From Punica granatum (Eukaryota; Streptophyta; Magnoliopsida; Myrtales; Lythraceae), in contig NC_045129.1 in assembly GCF_007655135.1 (NCBI RefSeq), positions 11,222,001 to 11,286,000 on the forward strand: 64,000 nucleotides of DNA. Direction: 5' to 3'. Shown here in pieces: positions 23,948-37,077 of the stretch. How positions within the stretch are numbered: position 1 is the stretch's first letter; each line of letters opens with the position of its first letter. The notes under the pieces are model-generated. The model made no database searches. It saw only the letters and a list, made by a program, of their open reading frames with translations, and had not been told where the DNA came from. The position numbers were made by a program, and so were the translations under genes.

Positions 23948-25609
23948 TGCTAGTTCCACGGGGCGCAACGGAAGCGAAAAAGGAACAGAAATTCAAAATT
24001 TCCTACCCGTGAAACTAATTCCAAGACCTACTAGAAGAATAAGAGTAAATAAAAACGTACCTGGAATATTTAAAGTTGTCGACCGAGCGTCCCACGCGTG
24101 ACGCCTCTACTGGAATCCACACCGACTTTGTCGACGAGTCTTCGAGATCGGCAGTGCTAGCGACCAACACTCGAAAGAAACACCGATGCGACACCCGAAA
24201 TTTTCAGACTAATGGACCTAATTTGAGTTGAACAATTCAACCCAAATTATATATATTTTATATGCACACATATATGCACGTACATATATATATTAGCATA
24301 TATATATAATATGTGTGCGCTTTTATATATAAGCATATATATATAATCATGCTTACTGCCCCTTTTTATAAGCAATATGGGGGGGGGTGAAGATGAAATC
24401 CCAACCGATGTGGGATTTAGGGAATTAAGGTTCCCTTATGACATGTGTCCTTACACATGTTAATCCACATAAAAGCCATGTGTCACCATATTAATCGTGC
24501 ATCAATTTGGTCCATTTAATATAATAAATCGAGTCTAATTAATCGACAAATTTAATCTCATTAAATATCCAATTAATTAGTCGCACCATAAATCATCTAA
24601 TCTCTATTAGATGATTTTATTGTTTCAAAATATCTCGTCAATTTAGTCGTAGTGTGTGACCCTGTAGGTTCCCAATTACGTTGACAGTAATATCAAAATC
24701 TCTATTTCAATATTACAAACAGTGAGTGGCATCTAGCAATGCATCACTGTTACTCAAGTAATCGGAAAGTCAATTTCTCGACGAACCTTGTGACCTCCGT
24801 TACCGTGTAATATAATCCCTTTGTCCTCTATATCTCTATTGAGCCCAAGGCATGGTCGATGACATCCTTGTATGGCTCAATATCTCTTTTTCTTGGTTTA
24901 CCGGGTAAGTCTATCAGAACAAATGAGCTCGATATCATTATATCGACTCATTTGGGTATGCATACACTTTTAGACTTAACCACCAAGTGGCCGTGAGATA
25001 TCGCTCCCGTTTCGTAGGAGGGACAAATCCTATCTTGATCACTCACATTCCTCTCCATGCTCTGTGGTATACCCAATAACTGTCTTTATAACCATCCTGT
25101 TACAGTGGCGTTTGACAGTATCAAAGTATATGACATTACATGTAGGAATCTATGGTGACCTCAAGTCAAAGGACCATTACACTATAGTCACTTTGAGATA
25201 TGCTTATGACAGTCACGTAACAACCCATGTAGCAATCTCATGGCGGATCAGTCCTATACACATTACTCTTAATGTATACATGTGGTGTGATTTGATATCT
25301 CCATATCCATGACCTATGAGATTTGATCATCAATCAACACTTACACTAATCTAACCGTATTATCGTTGTCCTAATTAACGATAATACTTTGACTATGGAC
25401 ATTTAGGAATAATGTTCAGTAATTATAGGATCTCACAATCAAGTCACACTTGATGCCTATTGAACCTACTATTCCAAGGACATTATTGTGTAAAATCATA
25501 TTTAGCGCAATCTACACAATAACAGATATGCCTCGTAATATAATGAAATACATGTCATATTACAGAACTGATGATAGATTGCATATAGGGCATACACCAA
25601 TTCCCAACA
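23948..25609 (-). mobile_element. Copia 5' LTR (right copy)
   Basis: This 1662-bp repeat is nearly identical to 17620-19279. Differences seen by eye are an A/G near 23990, G/A in GGCAGTGC, two extra Gs near 24385, C/A in TTTAATATAATAAA, A/T in GATATGCTTATG, and two bases in GCATATAGGG. It is followed by the right target-site copy GTATC at 25610-25614. It should hold the element promoter. Confidence 0.95.
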
Positions 25610-25716
25610 GTATCCGGCTGTATGGTTGAGTTCCTCTGGGAGGCTGCTAAAGGGAACAACAATAATGCAGTGTGAAGAGGAAGAAGAAGAACAAGAAGAA
25701 AGGAGAGAGCCGCCAT
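25610..25716 (-). pseudogene. 5' coding piece of the lectin receptor kinase (signal peptide)
   Basis: The piece begins with ATG at 25714-25716. The first residues MAALSFLLVLLLPLHTALLL form a classic secretion signal, followed by FPLAASQRNSTIQPD. It stops at the GTATC duplication, where the Copia LTR begins. Beyond the junction the frame runs into the LTR and ends after about 14 codons. An in-frame upstream codon at 25761 exists, but the ATG at 25716 gives the proper hydrophobic start and sits in a CCATGG-like context (GCCATGGGAA in plus orientation). Joined across the empty site, it leads in frame into the B-lectin domain at 17614. Confidence 0.9.
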
Positions 25717-25755
25717 GGGAATGACCAGAAATGTACGTTCTTCTTTTCTCTTCCC

Positions 25756-25780
25756 TCTCAATATATATTCATTATATGGT
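25756..25780 (-). promoter_or_regulatory. Possible TATA region of the lectin receptor kinase
   Basis: On the minus strand CCATATAATGAATATATATT lies about 40-65 bp upstream of the ATG. It is AT-rich with TATATATT and TATAAT words at a plausible distance for a short 5' UTR. Weak evidence by itself. Confidence 0.4.
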
Positions 25781-27694
25781 GGATGGGAGAGATGTCCCCG
25801 TCAAGAAATTGAATAAATAAATAAATAAATAACGCAAAAGGAGGTTTCCTGGAACGGGATAAGTTGACGAGGAACTTGTCGTGCCTTTTTTATTTCGTTT
25901 AGTAACGTCTTTGGTGTAATCAAAAGTGATTGCACATATAATTGAAGTAATTACTTAGGTGTTTAGTAAATTACTAACAAATAAAATAAATTACACTTAT
26001 TTCAAAGTAAATTATGCAAATTTTAAGGCAAGTTATACAAATTTTAAAGTCATTTACATCATTTTTAAAGAGTTTTTCTTAACTTTTTGGTAAAGTATCT
26101 ATTTTTTGCTTAACATTTTGATAATTTTCTCGATTGTATGGTGTAATTATTTTGATTGATTGTGCCTTAGAATCCCCCGGGCTGTCTACTTATCCAAATC
26201 ATGAAGTAATGATCATAATTTCTGGAGAATTACAAAATTAATTAGTGTTTCATTAGGGAGGACGAGAGAAAATGCTCCTTATTTAGTGTATATTTTATAT
26301 TTTTTCACACTAAACATAATTACTTTGGACCCTTTTAGATTCTTTTCAATCTAATCTGAATAATTTTTTTCACACTATACACAAAATTTCAAAAAACACT
26401 AATGAAAAATCACGATCTGATCCCTTTATTATAAAAAAAATGTTATTTTCATTCACAATTATTATTGTGCCAAGTGTAATACTGAACCAAACCAGTGAAG
26501 CAAATCGGTTTAACTGAAATACATTCCGGTGGAAGCACAATATCATGTTTACTTGCTAAGTATGCCCCGATTTACTTGCAATTAGGCCGCAACACATGAG
26601 AAAAGTTCCTCATCAGTAGGCTTTTTCAGCACTTAATAATGTTTCTCTTTCTCTTCCAAATTTTCGACCATCTTAAAAGGTCCTCCAATTTTTACTCACC
26701 TGCATAGGGAAAAGAGAAAATGTCTAACCAATTCTCATTCCATCATCTCTCTCACTCCCTTACTTTTCCCATCAAATGAATTTTTCTCTTGTCAAATGGA
26801 AGCAGAGGCATGGATCCAGCACCTGAAAGCTCTTTACTGAGCAAACTGAAGAGAGGAAGAGATTTAAGTATAAACTTTGCAGAGGTGAAATTGGAGGAAT
26901 CTTCATCTCATCTATTCACTTCAATCGTCCATGTACATTTACTGTAAAGCAGCAAAAGACTTCCCAAAGATAAAATATCTACTTCCCTAAGATAAGAATA
27001 CAAAATGAGCAACTATCTACGCTAATTAATTTACATGATAGCTTTACATAATATCCACCATCCCGACAAATATGTCAATATTAAGCAACACAAAAGTTTT
27101 TCTGTGTTTGTTGGGGACGGTAGTGCTTAAGCGTCAGGAGAAGGGAAAAATGTCCCCTGTATCAAGCAAAAGAAATTTCATCTTTTACTAAGGTAGAATA
27201 TGAGATCTGTGCCAATAAGATTTTCTCTATACATATATATCATATATATATATATGTACTTTTTTTTTCTTTAGGATCATTTAGTAGCAGATACAAGTAA
27301 TCATTCTCGTCCTTATCAAAAAATAGTTTCTCATTGATCATCACGTGCATAGTGCACAAAAAATATTTATTGTTCATATGCTTGCTGTGATGATGCTTGT
27401 AAGATGTGTATATCAGCGTTGAGTAAATCATGTATAAGTGTTTATGTAATCACGAAGTTGTAATGCTCTTGTTCACCTGCTTTTTTCTCTTAATTTCAAT
27501 AGCTAGTAGTGATAGGATGAAAGTACGTTATCCAAATTGATTGCCCAAGTGCAGGGTTCATTAATCAAGTCAATAACCTGTTGCGGCAGAAAATTATCTC
27601 TTGAACTGGGAATAACCTGTCAATCAAGATCGCTGCAGGCAGCTTAAGCCAAAATATTAAAAAAATTATAAAATAATAATAATAAAAAGAAGAA
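25781..27694. other. Intergenic between the two duplication copies; no gene seen
   Basis: A (AATA)n run lies near 25812-25830. Positions 25905-26175 hold a diverged repeat with AAATTACT/AAATTACAC words, similar to 32930-33090 and bordered by GTGTAAT/TGATTGTGCC type ends. Positions 26440-27690 show no coding signal, only small TA tracts at about 27230-27256. Confidence 0.45.
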
Positions 27695-28695
27695 GATTAT
27701 TGGCATAAGTAACCTTCCGTTTTTCAATTTTTTGCTTCGATCCGGTTCATTTAGAGGTACTGATCAATTAATGCAGCTGATTCCACGAGTGATTTATGGT
27801 CGATGACACGGCACTTCCATTGGTCTATGCGTGATGGGCTAATTTGTAATGTTATTGAAAGTTTGAATAATGAAAATAGGAAAATAAAGAATGGAAATAC
27901 TTTAAAAAATTATGTATAATGGACGAATCATATTAAACGATGGGATATAAGGGCTCATATTGATTTTGTACAATGTAAAAAAATCAAAATTATGCATCGA
28001 AAATTTTTTTTTTGGTATGAGCCATGGTATTCGGAAGCTCAGTTGGACCTCGATTAATTCAGTCGAACCTGATCAATTCACTAAGGGTTAAAATTCTCCT
28101 AGCGTGAATTATTTGTATTCACAAGGAATCGAATCCGAAACTTTACTTAAATAGAATAAGCATTGAATCGTTTGAATCGATTCACTCTGGTATGCACGTT
28201 AGAATTTGGGCGAGAGAAATGACTTTTATGTGATTATTCTGGCATTCTCTTTCCAAATTGATATCATAGTCAAAAGTCTTCCTTGTCTTGTATTAGGAAA
28301 AAAGAAAAGTCTTCCTTTCTCCACCGAAAAAAGAAAGGTCTTCCTTCACCGAAAAAAAAATAAAAGAAAAGTCTTCCTTGTCCCAAAAATCAAAAAAGAA
28401 TGAGGAAGAAGCCGTAATATTTTTCTGTTTTCTATTTCTTTGTTTTTTGAATACATGATATTACGACGTATTAGCTAAAATTAATCCTCATTTGAACATC
28501 TGTTTGATTATAGCCATGAAATATTCTATTGTCATTGTGTTTTGAATTCTGCATTACTGGGTAAAGTTGGCCCAATATTGTTCTATGTTCTAGCAAAGTG
28601 GATACATTTTAATAGTTCCAATAAGCTCCTACAGCCTCTAATAAGCTTCGGTGGCCTGAAGTCGCGAAGAGAAGCTAAATCCAGGGTCACGATCC
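27695..28695. repeat. Left part of local duplication, copy B
   Basis: This is direct-orientation homology to 9795-10935. Shared landmarks in order are CATAAGTAAC, TTTTTGCTTCGA, GATGACACGGCACTTCC, GACTTTTATGTGATTATTCT, the C(T)TTCCTTGTC-rich stretch at 28275-28385, and AAGCTAAATCCAGGG. It diverges at TCCCAGTTTA, exactly as in copy A. No gene. Confidence 0.75.
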
Positions 28696-29210
28696 CAGTT
28701 TATATAGTATATATTCATTATATGTTGTGTCGTGTGTATTATCCAAAATTTAAGAACAGACTACGCACTCAGCTTATAAGAAATTAGGAATTAATGATCA
28801 TAATCACTGGGAAAAGTACGTATAACTAATTAGAGTTTAATCAGGGAGGAGAAAGGGACTGGACCGGTCAGTCATTTTCCAAATTTATTATGACTAAGTG
28901 GTCGTTCGTTCATTATGTGGGCTGACTGACTCAGTCAAAGTCAGCAAATATCTCTTTTTATTTTTCTTGCACCAATTGGTAAAACTACTTTCTTTTTTTT
29001 TAATCCTAATATTTAAAAGTCTAATTGGATATCGACTAATTCAGTCAAATATGATCGGTTCACTAAGAAGTAAAATTATGCTAGCATGAATTTAAACTTC
29101 TTTCTTTTTCTTGATTACTAGACTCTACCAGCCCCGTTCTGCTCGACAAGTGCAACAGCTTTGAAAGATAGAAAAAAATTAAGGATGAGAAAAGTACAAA
29201 AGTAAGCTGG

Positions 29211-29245
<35 letters not shown>

Positions 29246-29407
29246 GAACAAAGCTCGTATGACAGAAGGTGAGATGGGAGGTGAAATGAAGAGAGAAAAA
29301 CGAAAATGTTGAGGCATGAGAGAATAGAAAGAGGAAGAATAATGTCAAATGTAGTATATTATCTTTTAAGTTTTAACTCCTCTCATTAGTTTCAAATCCT
29401 AATAAAT

Positions 29408-29646
29408 TTTAGGGTTGCGTTTGGTTTTATAGTAGAATTTTAAAATCAGATTTTGATTTTGATTTTGAGTGGTATAAATGGGGCTCACCCTTTGACTTTG
29501 TATGTATTATGTTGTTTTGTTGTGGAAAAAAGTGGTATAAATGGGGCCCACTCTTTGACTTTGTATGAGTTATTTTGTTTTATAGTGGGTAGAGTTAACT
29601 TAGAATTGTGATTCTAAAATATCATCTTGAAACCAAACAGGCCCTA
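29408..29646. mobile_element. MITE with GTTTGG-type ends
   Basis: The left end GGTTGCGTTTGGTTTTATAG mirrors the right end GAAACCAAACAGGCCCTAGG. The interior repeats GGTATAAATGGGGC(T/C)CAC and GACTTTGTATG twice. No coding capacity. The ends resemble widespread plant MITEs; the family is not determined. Confidence 0.6.
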
Positions 29647-30964
29647 GGGTTTTAGGTACTTTCGACTTTTGAGACCCCTTATAAATAAGGATACAAAATC
29701 ATATGCTTAAATAATAATATAATATAAGATATATATATATATATATATCTATTTTTTCTGAAAATCAATAAATAGATACTATTTATGTTCGAGTATCCAT
29801 TTGTCCCTAACCCAAGATGATTCCTCTAGTTTTTTAAGCATTGCAAAGTCCGCCCACTGATTGGGCAACTTACTCATTGCATTACACTTCATCACTACTT
29901 TTATTAATTTATTTAGATTTAGATAATCCATTGATGAACTTCAAACTATCAATTAAAAAAAAAGTCACAAATATCTTTTTTTTAAGATCACGGGTACCCT
30001 CAACTTAGTGGTTGAAAATTGATTTAATTCGAGCGACTGCTTGACTAGCCACGAGTTGCTTTATCGAATCTTTGCACTGCAAGTGAAATTTGCCTTAATG
30101 AGAGCTTAATTTGTCGTGGAACATTATCTTCGTAATTGGTGGCTTTTGATGCGTCACAGAACAAGTTACAGAATTATCAGTAATATAGATTATATTACAA
30201 AATAAAAATATTTCGCTAAAGTTAAATTCAACAAAAAAAAAAAGTTCGGCGCATAACCTTCAAATCGATGATAATTAATTGGCATTGCCTTGTTTAGTAA
30301 TTCGAAGCCGTCGAAAATTGCCCTCTATGTAACACGTGAGAGAAATAATAATAATAATAATAATAAAACAAAAAACAAACGCAATGACAATTTTTGGGAG
30401 AAATTGAAGATTACTGCACTTATAAATTATCCGTCTTCAACGACCTTCCAAGACCCCACTCATGATTTTTACAAACTGACCTCAAACTAACACTTTTATT
30501 ACAAATTGGACCCTTATTCCTCACATTTAACAACTTGTTCTCTGATTCCTAAAATGTCAAGTCTTCCCTTCTTAAAAAACCTTGTCACAAGGTTTTTTTC
30601 TTTTTCTTTTTGGGGTGAATTCGAGGCCGAAGTCCTAGCTAGTCACAAGGTTTATTTGTGGAATTCGAGCTGTAAACTATACAAGGATTCCTATGTAGAA
30701 TTGCGAGGATGCTCCAAACAATAGATCGAGATTGGAGTAGCGGTTAGATACCTATCTAACGTGTTAATCTTACATTGTACTTGTCCAATAATAGGCTTTT
30801 CGAGGGTATGGTTAGTGAGTACTGAACATCATCACATCACATCATACGCATTTTGCATCCTAATAAATTTTGGATGTATCTAAAGGGCTAAACCCATAGC
30901 AAGACTTATTCTATTGTCCCATTGTCTTCAAATACAAAAGACTAAGACTATATTTGTGGTCCGG

Positions 30965-31318
30965 ACCCTTTTAGGTTGTGTTTAATTTTATAATTGAGTA
31001 GAGTTGAGTTTTGATTTTAATTGATTTATAATGATTGAATTATTGAATTATGATAAGAAGTGTGAAAAAATAATGAATAGTTGAGAGAAAGTGATGATTG
31101 TGTTGTTGAATTGTGGAAAAAGTAATGAGACAGTAATGATTGTATTGTTGAATTATGAAGAAAGTAATGAATAGTTGAGAGAATTTAGTATTAAAATTGA
31201 ATTGAATAGTTAAAAAAATTGAAGAAAAAGGAAAAAGTAATAATTGTGTTGTTGAATTAAAGATAAATTGAGTTAAATGTAGTAGAGTTAAAAAAATTTC
31301 TGAAACCAAATAAAACTT
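30965..31318. mobile_element. MITE, family related to 33070-33350
   Basis: It starts TTTAGGTTGTGTTTAATTTT and ends AATTTCTGAAACCAAATAAA. The interior has repeated ATTGTGTTGTTGAATT and AGTAATGATTGTATTG words. The stretch at about 33070-33350 carries the same words in reverse complement (CAACTCAACTCCACT, CAATTCAACAACACAATTAT), and 11440-11740 is a further relative. Confidence 0.55.
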
Positions 31319-31320
31319 CA

Positions 31321-31453
31321 TGGTACGTTTGGTTTTAGAGTTAAAGTAACTTTGATTTTGATTGTGAAAAAAAAGACAAATGATTGTGTAGTGTGTTGAG
31401 TTAAAGTTAAAGTTAAAATTTTTGTGATTTTAACGGCGAAACCAAACGGAGCC
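31321..31453. mobile_element. Short MITE (133 bp)
   Basis: TGGTACGTTTGGTTTTAGAG on the left mirrors GCGAAACCAAACGGAGCC on the right, and both edges are flanked by TCA (31318-31320 and 31454-31456). The interior has AGTTAAAGT(T/A)A repeats. The element at 31876-32123 is a longer relative. Confidence 0.6.
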
Positions 31454-31875
31454 TCAATGTTTCTTCCATTTAAAGCTTTTAGGGCCCTCGTTTTCTTCTT
31501 TTTCAAATCATACTGCTCATTTCAAGTAGAGATTCCCGTAAAATATCTCTAAGACTCCAATGATTCATCGAATGATGAGCCTTGAATGGCAAAATCTCCG
31601 TACAATTCAAGCATCGTATGGATGTAACTGTTTAATAGTCAATCAATAAATAGCCTCCTCAAATATTAGTTTGGTACACACAGACACAGGTAAATTTAAC
31701 CTTAAATTTCGATCAGACTGCGATATATATTGAGGTAGTTTGGGTTCTTTTCACTTCCATACAAGATTCCGTAATCTTCTTAAAGGAACTAAATGAGTTT
31801 CTAATCTTATTGCTTCGACTTGCTCCAATCTACTTCAACTTTGATCCTGCTTCGATGCTTTTGTAGTTAAACATG

Positions 31876-32123
31876 GAGGGTGCGTTTGGATTCAGAGTTA
31901 AAGTAACTTTAATTTTGATTTTGATTTTGATTGTGGAAAAGGACGAATGAGATGTGATTATAAATTTGACTTGGGAAACGTGTGTTTTTGTTGTGTAGTG
32001 TGTTGAGTTAAAGTTAAACTTAAAATTTTTAACTTGGGAAATGTGTGTTTTTGTTGTGTAGTATGTTGAGTTAAAATTAAACTTAAACTTAAAATTAAGT
32101 GTTTGGGAATTCAAACAGGGTCG
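31876..32123. mobile_element. MITE (~250 bp), relative of 31321-31453
   Basis: It starts GGGTGCGTTTGGATTCAGAG and ends GGGAATTCAAACAGGGTC. It contains an internal direct repeat of about 60 bp (AACTTGGGAA(A)CGTGTGTTTTT then GTTGTGTAGT), so it has undergone an internal duplication. No coding capacity. Confidence 0.55.
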
Positions 32124-33844
32124 GAATGTCCCCGTCTAGTTATTGCGTTTGATGAGATAAATATCTAGGAAGCAGCACGCACAAGAATAATGCAGTGATG
32201 GAAATGTTAATGCAGTGATGAAAATGTTGGATATATGGATTCGATGCATTTTTTAGAGAGAAATTATGTGTTGTCCAATAGAAAGGGCCCTGCTCACTTG
32301 GTCCGGAAAAGTTGCTCCTCTTCTTGAAATTTTGTGATAGAATTTCGTTGGTAGGCCATCTGAAATAATTCTTGCCAATACACTAGACATGATACACAAA
32401 GTCGGCTTGGACTAGCTTGGTAAAGATGACATAGCCAGCTGCGTGTCCGAGACACCTGACTATTATACCTAAACAACACTAGACCGGACATACAAATGAT
32501 TTGCTTGAACTGGCTCTCAAGTGGACATAAAAACTGCGTTGAGCCTATGACACCCGACTTCTGGTCTAGGCAACCTGAACCTGGTTGTTAAGGCTCTATT
32601 TGAGGTGATCTTCGAGCATAAATCGAGATCCCATTAAATTGAACTTACATTTCATTATGGAACAAACCAAAAAACCCGCCATTGGCGTGATATGACAATC
32701 ATGATAGAGTATTGGAGGCATGGCACCTACAACTAATGGGTTGCCCAATATAGGGCACTGTAATAACGTAATTTATCATGTAGCGGATATATAGTAAATC
32801 AATTACAATTTTATTTTTTTGTTAAAATTTAAATCTAGAATATTTATAAAATCTATAGATCATTATTTGATTTAAAATTTTATGGCATTTCATGAAATTG
32901 CCTAACTTTTTTTCATGTAGTAAGGAAGATCTATAATGTAATAAGTTGCACCATACAATCAAAGTAAATTACTAAAATTTCCAATAAGGTAATAAGTTAC
33001 TTGAACTTTTAATAAATTACTAAGAGAGAAAGTAAGTTGCATAAATTTCAAAATAAATTACACATATTTTGAAATAAATTATTCAACTCAACTCAACTCC
33101 ACTCCACTTATCTTCAATTCAACAACACAATTATTACTTTTTTCCTTTTTTAAAATTTTTTTAACCATTCAATTCAATTTTTAATATTAACTTCTCTCAA
33201 CTATTCACTACTTTTTTCACAATTCAACAACACAATCATTATTTTATCTCAACTATTCATTATTTTTCACACTTTTTCTCATAATTCAACAATACAATCA
33301 TTACAAATAAATTATAACTAAAATTCAACTCAACTCTAATACCAAGCACACTCTTAATTTTTACTCACATTTTTAATAATTTACTTGATGGTATAGTATA
33401 ATCAATGAAATCGGTTGCACCATAGAATTCCCCGGAAGAAGTCAAACCTGCTTCTATGTTGATATTGTATTGCTTTTTTTCCCCGCCTAACTATCTATGT
33501 TGATATTGTATTACTTTTTTGGTTTGAAAGAACGATGAATCTAAAAATCGATTCTCTTATAGGTTTGTGCATTTACTTCGACCTACGGATTCTTTTTTTC
33601 ATTGATTTTTTTTATTATCCAGTTCAGCAATCTTAATTTCATTTGATAATATAAAAATAATCCCCTTATATCTTTCTATTGTTATTTTCATTTTCACAGA
33701 CATTTTCATTTCCTTTCAAATTCAGAAGAAGTAATTTGATTGGTACGATTGATGAATTAATTTCATTATACTTTATCAGCCAATAACTATGAACAAAAAT
33801 TACCAAGCAAGAGTTATAATTATAGCTAGGGTCAGTCGATAAAT

Positions 33845-36500
33845 TGCATGTATTCTATTTGCATATTTTAGCTTCGTTACGACCGTATTAAGGTTACATG
33901 GCTACCTGAAAGTGTATTTCTTTGAATGGATACTAAACAGGTGATTGCAGTGCAGTGTCCTTAAAATTTCGGTGGAAATTTTACATTTTCTTTGCATTTG
34001 AAATATTGGAATTATGTAATAAAAAAAAGAAGAATTATTAGAATTACTCGCCGAATATGGAAATATTACAGAAATGATCTTATAAATTTATCCTTTTTTG
34101 TTATCAAGTTTTCTACGTTTCATTTTGGCTTTTCCAATCCTAAACGTTTGCTCTGTTAGATATTTATAGTCCAAATCGTGACTGACCATTAATTGGTGCT
34201 GATGTGGACACAAACGGCGTTGAATCTTTTCCATTTGTATTTAAAATGCCTACGTGAAAATTAAAAGAATACTAGCGATGGTCCTAAACATTTTTCATTT
34301 TTTGAACTTGAGTCCTATAAGTTCAACTTTGCAAAAACAATCCTAAATCATTTCAAAAAGTTATAGTTTTGGTCAATTCTGTACCAGCTAGTAACGGGCA
34401 ACGATGTAGATGTGGACTTAACGCTGTGAAAGAGGTTACGGCTGGCCGTTAATATGGTAAATGTGGATCAATCATCTTATAGATTTTTAAAAAATAAAAA
34501 ATCTAAAAAATGAATAAAATTAACCAAATTTAAATAAATAAATAAATAATTAATTTTTGAAAAGAATTTAAAAATATTTAAAAAGTTTTTAAAATTTAAA
34601 AGTTTTATAACATAGAAGAAAATCTACATTAAATTAGAATATTTAAAAATCAATTAAATTTACAAAAAAAATCAGAAAATTTTTTCAAAATAAGAAAATT
34701 CAGAAAAAGCAAAATAAAAGTTCAAAGTTATTATAGAAAAAGTTCATAAAAAGTTAAAATGGTTAATAACAAAAAAAAAGTACAAACTTTTCACATTTTA
34801 ACAATTTTAGTACGAACTTTTTTTCTTAAACTAAAAAAGCACAAACTTTTAATTTGATAACAATTCTAACACGACGTCAAATTTTTTGTTAATTTAGATG
34901 GAATCGATGCCACAGAAGGTGCCTGCGACCCCAATCGAGGGGTGATGGCTGAGGTCGTGGCTCCACCTACCGGAATAGGGAGAATCCCCAATTTGAGGGT
35001 TCTCTCAATTTCGAGGGGTGGGGGCTTCGATACCGACTACTATCTCCCTATTTGGGGTCACCGGCGCCCTCCCCCCAATTGGGGTTATCGGCGCCCTCTG
35101 TGGCCCAGATTCTTTCCAAATTAACAGAAAATCTGTCGCAGTGCTAGAATTATTATCAAATCGAAAGTTTGTGCATTTTTAAATTAACGGAAAAAGTTCG
35201 TGCGAAAATTGTTAAAACGTGCAAAGTTTGTGCTTTTTTTATTACTAACCCAAGTTAAAATATAATTTTTTTAGAATAAATTAAATAAAAAATAGAAAGT
35301 TAATCAAGTTCCTCTTGTCTCTTTGTTTCGAGCAAAGAAACATAAAAGGGAAAGGCCGGATCGGAGGACCTCTTCAAGCCACTCCTCCTTCCCGACGAGG
35401 TTGTTGGAGGCTTTAGAGCCCCCGATGACATTGCCAGGAGGTAGGGGTGGCCGAAAGGGGGAACCCAGCCCCCAATCCGATCCGATCATTCCCTCTTCTT
35501 CTCTTCGAAAGAGAGAGATGGGCAGGAGTGAAGCATTAGAAAGGAAGGCTATTTCGGCAAGAGCCTCCAATGACCTCACCGTAGGAAGCGGTGGTTGGAA
35601 GATCCCCCTATTTGATATCTTGGTAATTACCCGATCCCTTCTCATTCTTCGATGAGTTTGGAAATTATCTTCAACTTTTTTTTTGTTTTGTATAGTTATT
35701 TTTTAATAATAATTTCTTATTTATTATTTTCCTGGGTTTATATTTTTTGTTTAATTTTTCTCAATCTTTTAAATTTTTTTTGACTTTCTGTAATTCTTTT
35801 AAAATTTTTTAAAATTTTTTAAAATTTTTTCTGTATTTTATTATTTTTTAAAAAATTATTTAAATTTATTAAATTTATGTATTTTTCTGAACTTTTCTTC
35901 TATTATTCTAAAACTTTTAAATTATTTAATTTTTAAAAATTTGAAAAAATATATATTTTTGATTTTTTCTACTTTTTATTTAATTATGGTAATTTTATTT
36001 GATTTTTAAATTTTATTTTCTAATTTTTCTGCTTTTTAAAATGTTTAAGAATTTTATGAAGTGCCATGCGATGGTTGGTCCACATGTGCCATGTTAACTA
36101 TCAGTTGTAAGCTTTTTCATGGCGTTAAGTCCACGTCATCGTCCGTTAACGGCAACTTACGGAATGAATCGAAACTATCAATTTTTGAAACGATTTAGGA
36201 CTGTTTTTTACAAAATTGAACTTATAGGACTCAAATTCATCAAAATGAAAAACTTTTAGCACAATCTCTGTAATTCTTTAAATCTCCTCCTAGGCATTTT
36301 AAATACATGTGGAAAACATTTAACGCCGTTTACGTTCACGTCAACAATGGTTAACAATCAGTTGCGATTTAGACCATAAGTGTCTAACGGAACAAACATT
36401 TAGGACTGAAAAGGCCAAAATTAAATTTATAAGACTCAATGTCAAAAAATGGCACTTATAAGACCGTTTCTGTGATTCTTTCCACTTAATATTATATACA
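33845..36500. mobile_element. Copy B of the long-TIR element with its flanks
   Basis: The long-TIR element itself spans about 34058-36480 and is colinear with 12335-14745, including the nested inverted repeat (about 34762-35270) and the GC-rich centre (35310-35650). The flanking sequence also matches (TGTATTCTATTTGCAT, GGCTACCTGAAAGTGTATTT), so this is duplication of a whole segment and not two independent insertions. No transposase. Confidence 0.75.
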
Positions 36501-36968
36501 TATTAGAATTAGAGTATTCGTATATAAAAAAGTTAACCAGCCGTCTCCTCAGTTTTAGAGACCATATCGATGGGCTTGATAAGGGCCTAGTAGATAAGAG
36601 GATGGAGGTCCGGCCTACATAGGAAGAGATATACTTACGCGGTTTATTTTTTATTTTTTTAAAAACATCAATTTATGAAACGGCTTGACTAGCCGACTCT
36701 AGTGCGAGCAATATAAACCACGAGTTCAATGTTCACAATGGCCTCAAGCATCGGCAAAGCCTTTCCTCATACTCGGATGGAGTGATAGCATCGGCAACAT
36801 TTAATTTTAAGCATTATGGGTATGAATACATCATTTAGGATCATGAGGAGAAAGAGCAGCCCAGAACGAAATAGAAATCCTCGCAGTTGACTTGCCAAAA
36901 ACATCGTCTATTTCATTATATTATACAATCAAAGAAGAACTGATCCATTCACCCAAGGGGGGGCCCAA

Positions 36969-37018
<50 letters not shown>
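36969..37018 (+). repeat. G homopolymer of 50 bases
   Basis: An uninterrupted run of 50 Gs lies just downstream of GGGGGGGCCCAA. It could be a true poly-G tract with G-quadruplex potential, or a sequencing or assembly artefact. The flanks are ordinary. Confidence 0.8.
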
Positions 37019-37019
<1 letters not shown>

Positions 37020-37077
37020 AAGGATGAAGAGGAGCTAATCTAATGAGAACAATTGAAACATCGAGAAAGTTTCTTAT

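Larger units (their letters stand above)
17620..25609 (-). mobile_element. Complete Ty1/Copia LTR retrotransposon, young, inserted in a kinase exon
   Basis: The element is 7990 bp with two LTRs of 1660 and 1662 bp, a 5-bp duplication (GTATC), a tRNA-iMet-type primer-binding site at 23933-23945 and a purine tract at about 19280-19291. It has one long gag-pol frame in between. The order protease, integrase, RT, RNase H defines Copia. LTR difference by eye is about 0.36 %. With an assumed 1.3e-8 substitutions per site per year, that is roughly 0.1-0.2 million years. I did not assign a Copia lineage. Confidence 0.95.
28696..33840. other. Repeat-rich insertion-laden spacer within copy B; no gene
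   Basis: This 5.1-kb stretch corresponds to only about 1.1 kb in copy A (10936-12085). It holds several MITE-like elements (listed separately), (TA)n tracts at 29215-29241 and 29731-29748, an (ATA)n tract at 30345-30365, and otherwise AT-rich sequence. The short ORFs (60-95 codons) are low complexity or lie in repeat DNA. I find no gene. Confidence 0.5.
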
